Below are positions 57,109 through 64,000 of a stretch of DNA of 64,000 bases, piece after piece. The DNA is taken from the NCBI GenBank assembly GCA_000727475.1, contig KL647290.1, positions 137,213-201,212 of the forward strand. The letters are read 5' to 3'. The DNA is from Sarcocystis neurona. Taxonomy: Eukaryota > Apicomplexa > Conoidasida > Eucoccidiorida > Sarcocystidae. Position 1 is the first letter of the stretch; each line of letters starts with the position of its first letter. The position numbers and the translations under genes were made by a program. The notes under the pieces were generated by a model. The model did not search any database, was not told where the DNA came from, and saw only the letters and a program-made list of their open reading frames with translations.

Positions 57109-58950
57109 TATCCGGCATATGCAGGTACACGCAGGAATATCGTGTGTTGCTTTTTTTTCCGACGTTGGCTCTGCAACAGTAGTAGTAGCACTCCTGCTGC
57201 TTCGGCGTCTGATAGCAGCCCGACTTTGTTGAAGTTTTTTCGCAGTGCAGGACACAGGCACTTTGTCGCTGTCTCCTCCAGGCGTATAAAAACTTCCCCC
57301 TACCAGCCTGCTGTCTCGTTGACGCTTAAAGAAGTGCGATTCTCTCACTCTACTTAATCTTCGTGATAAAACACGGGATCCGACATCGGCTGTCGATCCA
57401 GAAGGAAAATTCTTCTTCTGCGATTTCTTCCTCTCCTCCCCCCCGTCTCCCCCCACCGCGACCCACGTAGGGGAAAAAGGAGGAAACGCGAGATCCACGC
57501 GCCCGTGCGGACGGGACGCGCAAAGAATAAACAGTCCTGCCTCCGCGCGCAGTAGCCACACGGTTGCCTAGCACCAGCTGGCCTTTCAGTATGCGTAGCT
57601 CTCTCAATACAAATGGATAATACACCTGCAACTTTTGCTAGAGGCGCGCATTCACGGTTCTTATTCTGCTGCCTGCTCTCTCACTGACGGACACGAATAT
57701 GAAAGAACTCGCAGGTGTCATCCCTGCCAAATACATCTGAAGTATAGTCACTCGCGCGTAAGCGTAAAAAACAGCTCCAAAAGCTGGAGTGTGTGGGGTG
57801 GTGTGCAGCACTCCCCCTCTGCTGTCTACTGTGTCCCCTAAGACATGTACAACCTCGTGTCTGCACGCACACCCCGGAGAAAACAATTAGCATATTAGTG
57901 TGTGCAGAACTCTGTTTCCACCCTTAGATACTCCTTCGAAATGAGTAATATACCTGAGCGTCGACTTGATAGCCCCACTTGCCGTCCACTTTTCGCGGGA
58001 CGCTCGTGCACACCTTCCTATTTCCTCCTACGCAAGTCGTCCAAACGTGTCTTTTTGAAAATTTTCCTGCGCGGGAGCTTTGTCGTTTACTAACGATGAA
58101 TCACGTGTGCTGGATTATTCATCCTATCGCTACATTGTTGTCAAGGAGCCAAGAGGCCGCTAAAATTTATTTTTTTCCATATCCCGTACGGCGAACCGCA
58201 CCTGCTTCAGACAAACGCGCTGGCTGGAGGATTTTGCAGCGGAAAAAAGGCATGGCTGCCCCCACGAGGAGACGTCGTGTAGTTGCATGCTTTCTACTGA
58301 GATGGTAATAGCTGACGTTTACTAGTTCCGTGTGCATCTAGAGCTTGCACACGTCTCTACACAACTTCCTACATGACAGAATGCAAGAACCTTTATACGC
58401 ACGCAGAGAGAACACAGATACGTAAATAGATAGACAGGTGACTATACAAAGGAGCAAGTACGGCGTCCCAGTTCGTGTATGTGTAGGTGCGTATGCCTAC
58501 GAATGCCGCATTCTATTGTTCGGCTGCATATATATACATATCTGTATAGATGTAGATATGCATATATGTACGTCTTCGTGCAGCCTATGTACACACACTT
58601 GTATAGGCATCCGAATGCCTGTCGATAGATATCTGCACACAGAGCTATACATGTATATACACATGAACGAGTGTGGAGTGTCAGACGGAGATACCTTTGT
58701 CCGACGCTAGGGTAGTTGGAGTATAGGTGTCTTTTTCCCTACAGTGCTCCATCACAACGGTGGCTTCGTATTCTTTTCCTAGAAGGCAAGCTTACAAGGA
58801 CTGCGTAAGAATTCTCCTATATACGCCTATGTGAACGGTGAAGAGTGGTGTCCTATTCCTCCCAGTGCTTAAAAAGGTGTCACTAATTCTTTCACACACG
58901 CGTGACAAACGCGGGTGTAAGTCTCCAGAAGAAAAAAACGCAGCGTAAAC
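56770..58950. other. mostly unique DNA, no gene supported
   Basis: An AT run at about 57,075-57,112. A minus frame of 93 codons (57350-57631) starts immediately after a possible TTGCAG acceptor and begins with an ordinary-looking 40-residue segment (VYYPFVLRELRILKGQLVLG). It could be a single exon, but no partner was found. The remainder shows only short overlapping frames. Confidence 0.4.
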
Positions 58951-58954
58951 TTTT

Positions 58955-59151
58955 CACCTTTGTCTGCTCTTGCGCGTACACTGTTTCCCTTGGAAGAGAA
59001 ACAACTCAGTCACTTTCAAGCTGTCTTGAGGAGGCAAACAAATTTTCGGCAAAGATTACGGTGTCTATGAACCCTCGTCTTCGCTATCCTTCCACGTATA
59101 CCATTCCTCGTTGGAAAGGAAACGCCTCAATCACTTCCAGTCGCATTTGAG
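58955..59151. repeat. imperfect duplication, about 115-bp period
   Basis: The segment GTACACTGTTTCCCTTGGAAGAGAAACAACTCAGTCACTTTC is repeated as GTATACCATTCCTCGTTGGAAAGGAAACGCCTCAATCACTTCC about 115 bp later, each ending in a CTTGAGG- or TTTGAGA-like block. Lies in unique DNA. Confidence 0.6.
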
Positions 59152-59159
59152 ACGACAAT

Positions 59160-61135
59160 CTAGTAAACCACGTACACAGTTCGTGTCTCCATATGCAAAT
59201 GAACGTAGTGTCTCTCTGTGCATCCCTCTTCGTAAGTCCGTAGTGCGGTGAAAAAACTCAGGGAAAAGCTCAGCGCAGCACGTGAAATGTCTTCAGTATC
59301 TCTCTCCTACGATATGTATGCGTACGTGTACTGTGTATGATGAGCACATTTCAAGACGATTTTCAAGAACTGCCCCATAAATGCGAGTAAACGTACACTT
59401 AATGACAGTCGTATCATATGCCACAAACGGCTACACCGTGCCCATATGTGTGTATAGGATATGTATATATATATATATATATATGTGGATAAACATTTCT
59501 ATGAACAGTGTCCATACATGTGTACATGTGCATATGTGTATGCAGCGAAGTGTTCACCCACGCGGATTCATGGCAGGCGCATGGTAGTGACAAGAACTGT
59601 ATTGCGTACATGGGTGTCGTTGGTGTCATATCTTGGAGATAAACACGTACTCGTATGGTACAATATGTGTAAATGTGTGTACACAGAAAGGTGAAAAAAG
59701 TTTCACTGTATAATGATGGCGAGCGCCGCTCTGCCAGCCACAGCGGCCTTGTCACATGACTCGAGGCACCCACTCCTAATGCCGCTTCCTCATGCTGAGC
59801 CTTGTTCTTGTTAGAGCATAAAATAATACATCTACATATTCATACATATGTACACAAATATACATATGTATGCCCATATATATATAGAGAGATAGAGAGG
59901 GTGTAACGTTTATTCGCACATACGTACACGTCTGTGTATGCTTTAGTGACCTCCGACCCCACCGCAGATATGTACATATGTGTGTATAAGACTGCACAAA
60001 TTTGTATATTATGTACATATGTGTGTATAAGACTACACAAATTTGTGTATTAACTTACGCGCATTTCTCCTTTCCGTTATGCCCTCTCCCACCGCTCTTT
60101 TCTAGAGATGGACAGCAGGCTCCATGTGCTACGCTCGCGTGGTTTCGCCGTTCTGTGTGAGCGCGCTCTTCGGCTGATTGCAGGTTGTCACCAAAAGAGA
60201 AGTTCACACACTTGAAAGACACATTCAGAGATGCTTTTGCTTCTCCTTTCTCTATCCGCATTCAAGTGAGTCTCCTCTTATTGGCTACGCTGTATCTGTT
60301 TGGTTCAACGAATGGAAGTGAGCGCTAGGCATAAACTGTAACCAGTATGTAGTGTGCAGCTACCATATATCAGTCTTACCCTCTGCTCCGCCATTTGTCT
60401 CCCTATTTTGCCGCTACGAAGGACTATATTTTGTTCGGATAAAAAGCTCCTGGTAGAAGAAATATGTCTTCTTATTGGTGGTCCACGGGCTGCGTCGGCA
60501 TGGTGCATGCCGCGCGCCAGCACTGTGGTAGCGGCGTGCCTGCGTGTCTCGAGAAAAGCAGAGACTTGTGTTTCCTTGCTCGTCTTGCTCACGTTGTCCA
60601 CGTCTACCCGTTTGCTTGAACCATAGAACTACTAGGTGGTATAGACGGCGTAACCGTGAATGTGTACTTGTATTTCCCTTTTTCTTCTCTGTTGTGTGCG
60701 TTGCTATACCAGTGCGTTTCTTCCACCATCTGCACGTAAGACAATCCTTAATGAGAAACCTACGCTAAAAACATTCTACAAGCTGTCTACGACGTTGTGC
60801 TTCGTCGCGAATAACTTTCCGGTGTTAACATTCCACGTAAATAGACCTGGACGCCTCCACTGTCCATACTTGTTTTGCCTCTCCGTAGTAGAAGCATCCA
60901 GTGTAAAAATGTAGGGGTACGCTTCCATTGTCCATTTTCCTCATACTTTTCAACGAGTCTGATGGCGTACTCGTCCTTGTGAGACAGGCTATGTTTTTTC
61001 CCTATTCGTATATGCAAAGAAGAAAAAATCATGAGCGATGTTCTTCCCCGTCGCCGTGCAGAGTTGTACGACTACACCCTAACATACTGGCAATATACAT
61101 ATATATATATATATATGTATACACGCACAGGTACA
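59160..61135. other. unique DNA with a 41-bp duplication, no gene supported
   Basis: At 59969-60050 a 41-bp unit (TATGTACATATGTGTGTATAAG then ACTGCACAAATTTGT or ACTACACAAATTTGT) is present twice with two or three differences, a recent duplication. At 60.84-60.95 kb a 75-bp imperfect duplication contains CGCTTCCATTGTCCAT or CGCCTCCACTGTCCAT. Minus-strand frames of 68-98 codons have no recognisable content. Confidence 0.45.
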
Positions 61136-61139
61136 AATA

Positions 61140-61256
61140 AACATCGCCTTTGCAGGTTGTAAGCTTGTCCACGTCATAGACGAAGGTAATACCGGGTGAT
61201 TCGGACAACTTCCGACGGCTTTCCTCCTCCTTGGTTTCTGCGTCATCTTGACTCAT
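61140..61256 (-). CDS. possible first exon of an unknown minus-strand gene
   Basis: From ATG at 61256 the minus strand reads a strongly hydrophilic start (MSQDDAETKEEESRRKLSES) followed by PGITFVYDVDKLTT, a composition typical of real protein and unlike its surroundings. The frame then runs into AT-microsatellite sequence, so an intron must begin near 61,140-61,160, with several possible GT donors. The downstream exon (lower coordinates) was not found. No family is recognised. Confidence 0.35.
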
Positions 61257-61259
61257 TTT

Positions 61260-61975
61260 ATCGACTCACACACATTACCGCCTGGAAATTTGGAATGACA
61301 TGACATACCGACGCTCTCAGCGAGAGCACACAGCAACTGCGTGTGCATTCGAGAATATAAACATACTTACATCCACGTCCATCCATACATAGACTTCATA
61401 CATAAACGTCATCTTTAAAAATGTAGACACCGGCCCCCGGCTCACTGCTGTTGGTACACTGACTTGTGTTTTCTATCCTATAGAGAATCCGATGCGCTCA
61501 GCGTGCAGAACACAATTCCTCCACTCTTTTTAGTCATTTTATAAGACGGCAGGACCTATGTCGCACGTCACTACGGGGACTTGCATAAGCATTTGTAACC
61601 ATTGCGAGGTTGCAGGACGTTACTATGTGGAGGCATATATATACATATAACCATATACGCTTGAACTATTACCCACTGGAAGTACCTGAAATCTTACGAC
61701 CTGTACGTGGATAGATACGTTTATCGATATCCGTGCGAATCTGTGCACCTGCGGATGTGTCTCTACCGTCCGGCAGACCCATCTCTCTCCGAACATACAC
61801 AGCTGTGTACGACTGCGCTTCCGGTATTACGAATTGTGTAGGAAAGGGACGTTTATGCGTAGTTCTTCATTACGTTTTGATTTCTTGTTTGAAGAAAATT
61901 ATGCTTCAGACGTGCAAGCGTGAAAAGTGCACGACCAGTCACTTTTCCTCGCCGCGACCGCTGACGCTACCCTTA
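61260..61975. other. unique sequence, nothing recognised
   Basis: No repeats of note and no frame over about 110 codons. It may contain the promoter of the candidate minus-strand gene starting at 61256, but no element could be identified. Confidence 0.4.
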
Positions 61976-61977
61976 TC

Positions 61978-62525
61978 TGCGGCGTACGTACACCCGACGC
62001 CGGTTCGTTACGACGTGTTTCCATCTCCGCTCGTTCAGCGGTGTACATACACCTGAGTTGTCTGTGATGTTGCCGGTCCATGTGTCTGACGCGGCGGGGG
62101 TGTCCACACACACGGCGTCCCGTTAGAAGAGGTCTACTTCAGACAACTGCTCTCTCCCGGTGTACATACACTTGACGCCGTTCTGCAGCATCTCTGCAGA
62201 TCTGCCGAGTCTGCAGGGCGTGGTTGAGTCGCATCATTCTCAAAGCTGCTCCTGTGGACAGTATTTTTTTTTCTACGCTGTACAAACACCGGGTTTCATG
62301 CAAGCGTCACATCTCTGACAAGCTGCCCCATTATGTGGTGTACACCGGATGTGAGTATAAACCATATACGACAGGATCCTACTTTGCAGTGCTGGTGCCC
62401 ATTCCCGAAACATCCTATTTAAAAGCACTATATGTAGTGCTGTTGTGGTGTACGTACACCCAGTGAGACCGAATTCCGACCTTTTCGGTTGTGAGTCCAC
62501 ACCAGTGCGGCGTACGTGTACCTGA
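61978..62525. repeat. second locus of the GTGTACGTACAC-core repeat
   Basis: Cores GCGTACGTACACCC (61982), GTGTACATACACCT (62041), GTGTACATACACTT (62160), GTGTACACC (62338), GTGTACGTACACCC (62449) and GCGTACGTGTACCTG (62510). Bodies include ACGCCG.T, GTGTGTCTGACG-type and TTGTGGT segments. Spacing is irregular (58-180 bp), suggesting an older or more eroded copy of the family in ARP intron 2. Confidence 0.7.
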
Positions 62526-62529
62526 TGAC

Positions 62530-63230
62530 GTCTCTCACGCCACTGCCAAGACACGTGTACTGAACGCGCGTCTGTTCGTAGGTACCTATTTCTATATCGC
62601 TGAAGAGATACTGAGGAGAAACTCTTGACTTCTTCCTTACGCGTGAAACGTGTAAAGGCACTTTACAGGTGTAAGGACCATCTTTCTTCTCGCTGCTTTC
62701 CTGCCCTCCACGCGCAAAACACACAATCTTGGGCGTTTATTAGAGAAGACATCAATCAATAGGAACCTTGTACTTCTCTATTTTTTAGTCCAGCTCTCGC
62801 TGTCCCCTCTATCCGTACACATTTCTAGAATCCTACTTATAATATGTGTTGAAGAAGGAGTATATAAGTGTTTACGGTACTGCATTCTTTTCTGATACAA
62901 GCATTCATACACATGTATATGCATATACCTATATATACGTGTATGTCCGGATATGAAAGAAATATATATACACGTATATGTGTTCATATAGAGAAGGAGG
63001 GAGAGACAGAGAGATATAGGAATGGAGAGATAAATACTTTTTCTCCTCTTATCTTGTGTGATTTCCCTTCTCGTTTCCTCTTTTCTGCTTCTTCTTCTTC
63101 TTCCCTTTCTCTCTCTGCATTGTGTCTGTTCCGTCCCTTCTCTTCTTTTTCCCCCTCTTCTTGCTTTTTCGGCTCCTGTGGCTTCTTCGGTTCTTCTTTG
63201 ACCGCTTCGTCCCTTTCCTTTTCACGAGAA
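62530..63230 (+). other. unique then pyrimidine-rich DNA
   Basis: AT repeats at about 62.9-62.98 kb, then from 63.04 to 63.23 kb a strongly pyrimidine-rich plus strand (CTTCTTCTTCTTCCC, CCCTTCTCTTCTTTTTCCCCC). By analogy with the two defined genes this looks like the 3' part of a plus-strand intron. Confidence 0.45.
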
Positions 63231-63231
63231 G

Positions 63232-63510
63232 ATGATTTCCTCGAGAGCAGGGACGTCTGCGTCTGTCCCTGCGGGGTTCGAAGAAAACTGGATCGCGGCT
63301 GTCAGTCTCACGCGGCGCATGCCTCCTCGCCTTATTGATCGAACTCTCTCTGGCCTTGGTAAGTTTTTGAGAAAATCTACGACACAGCAAATAGTGGAGG
63401 AAGAGGGGCAAGAAGACGTCTCGAATTTTTCAAGAAAAAAAGTGAAGAGACTGGCCTTGAAAGAGCTAAAGAAAAAGAACAAAAAGATAGACGCAGAGAA
63501 AACGTGGTGA
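63232..63510 (+). CDS. possible terminal exon with basic C-terminus
   Basis: A plus-strand frame of 92 codons (if begun at ATG 63232) ending at a TGA just before 63511. Residues about 10-50 are mixed (GFEENWIAAVSLTRRM), and the last 40 are Lys/Glu-rich with clusters KKVKRLALKELKKKNKK, which could be a nuclear or RNA/DNA-binding tail or a coiled coil. It follows a long pyrimidine tract, so it may start at an AG (for example CAG before 63250) rather than at the ATG. The family is not recognised, and a minus frame also overlaps. Confidence 0.33.
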   Translation: MISSRAGTSASVPAGFEENWIAAVSLTRRMPPRLIDRTLSGLGKFLRKSTTQQIVEEEGQEDVSNFSRKKVKRLALKELKKKNKKIDAEKTW

Positions 63511-63519
63511 ACCAGAAGC

Positions 63520-64000
63520 ATCGGAAAGGAAAAAGTCGGGTGGTACCTGTTTTTTCCTTCTTGCCAAAAAATGGCTTTCTGTTCATATTCACACTCACCG
63601 CTTTTAGATATATATATATATATGTATATGTGCGTATGACGAGTTATCTATCTATCTCTCTCTGTATATATTTACGTATACACATGAGTACGCCAGCACA
63701 TTACATACACTGGTGATTTAGAGTATAAACGAATTCATACATATATATGTAAATATAAGTGCGTGTTCGGAAGGAAGGGATTGTGCATAGACACACACGT
63801 GTGTACGTAGATATGTAGATATATGTATAGGTATACATACGAGGACGCCAACACATTATATATACTGGTGTTTCAGAGTACAAACGAATTAATACATATA
63901 TAGGTATATATCTGCGTGTGTGTCCGGAAGCAAGAAAACTTATATAGTCTCTTATATGTGTATATGTACACGATCACGCGAATACACTGTATAGACTCAT
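63520..64000. repeat. AT-rich end with 155-bp duplication
   Basis: A unit beginning GTATACACATGAGTACGCCAG (63676) recurs at GTATACATACGAGGACGCCAA (63831). Shared blocks are CACATTA.ATA.ACTGGTG, GAGTA.AAACGAATT and GTGT.CGGAAG. Flanked by TATATATATA microsatellites. Confidence 0.7.

Overview
The window looks like nuclear DNA of an apicomplexan coccidian, most probably an Eimeria species. The basis is dense CAG/CTG trinucleotide tracts on both strands (which in this genus give runs of Gln, Ala, Ser or Leu inside proteins), interspersed TATATGTATA-type microsatellites and many short-unit minisatellites, intron-rich genes with GT-AG boundaries, and a protein resembling the coccidian inner-membrane-complex GAPM family. 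No bacterial operon, rRNA, tRNA, CRISPR array or intact transposon was recognised. Species-level assignment is not possible by eye.

Layout. 1-12.4 kb: CAG/CTG-rich and then low-complexity or unremarkable DNA, with only weak coding candidates. 12.5-19.85 kb, minus strand: a four-exon gene for a predicted six-transmembrane GAPM-like protein of about 548 residues; its 3.6 kb third intron holds an AT-microsatellite field. 19.85-32.4 kb: upstream DNA of that gene, CTG-rich DNA with a 74-bp tandem repeat, then a mostly unique stretch (25-30 kb) with a few open frames of unknown status, and a CAG-rich leader. 32.49-53.83 kb, plus strand: one gene for a divergent actin-related protein of about 415 residues, assembled from ten phase-consistent exons (plus a tentative eleventh). 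It covers about 21.3 kb, of which only about 1.25 kb is coding. Its introns hold almost every repeat type in the window: CTG tracts, a 900-bp TAC/ACT field, purine-rich GAGACAGAG arrays, AT microsatellites and at least ten different minisatellites. 53.8-64 kb: repeats and unique DNA with two small exon-like candidates (61.2 kb minus, 63.2 kb plus).

Functional reading. Both well-supported genes belong to the cortex/cytoskeleton sphere. GAPM proteins are known to span the alveolar (inner membrane complex) membranes and link the glideosome to the subpellicular network. Actin-related proteins act in dynactin-like or chromatin complexes. There is no evidence here that the two are co-regulated. The points most worth following are the actin-related protein, which has lost the residues equivalent to actin Gln137 and His161, and a minisatellite family with a palindromic GTGTACGTACAC core that appears in two ARP introns and again at 62 kb.
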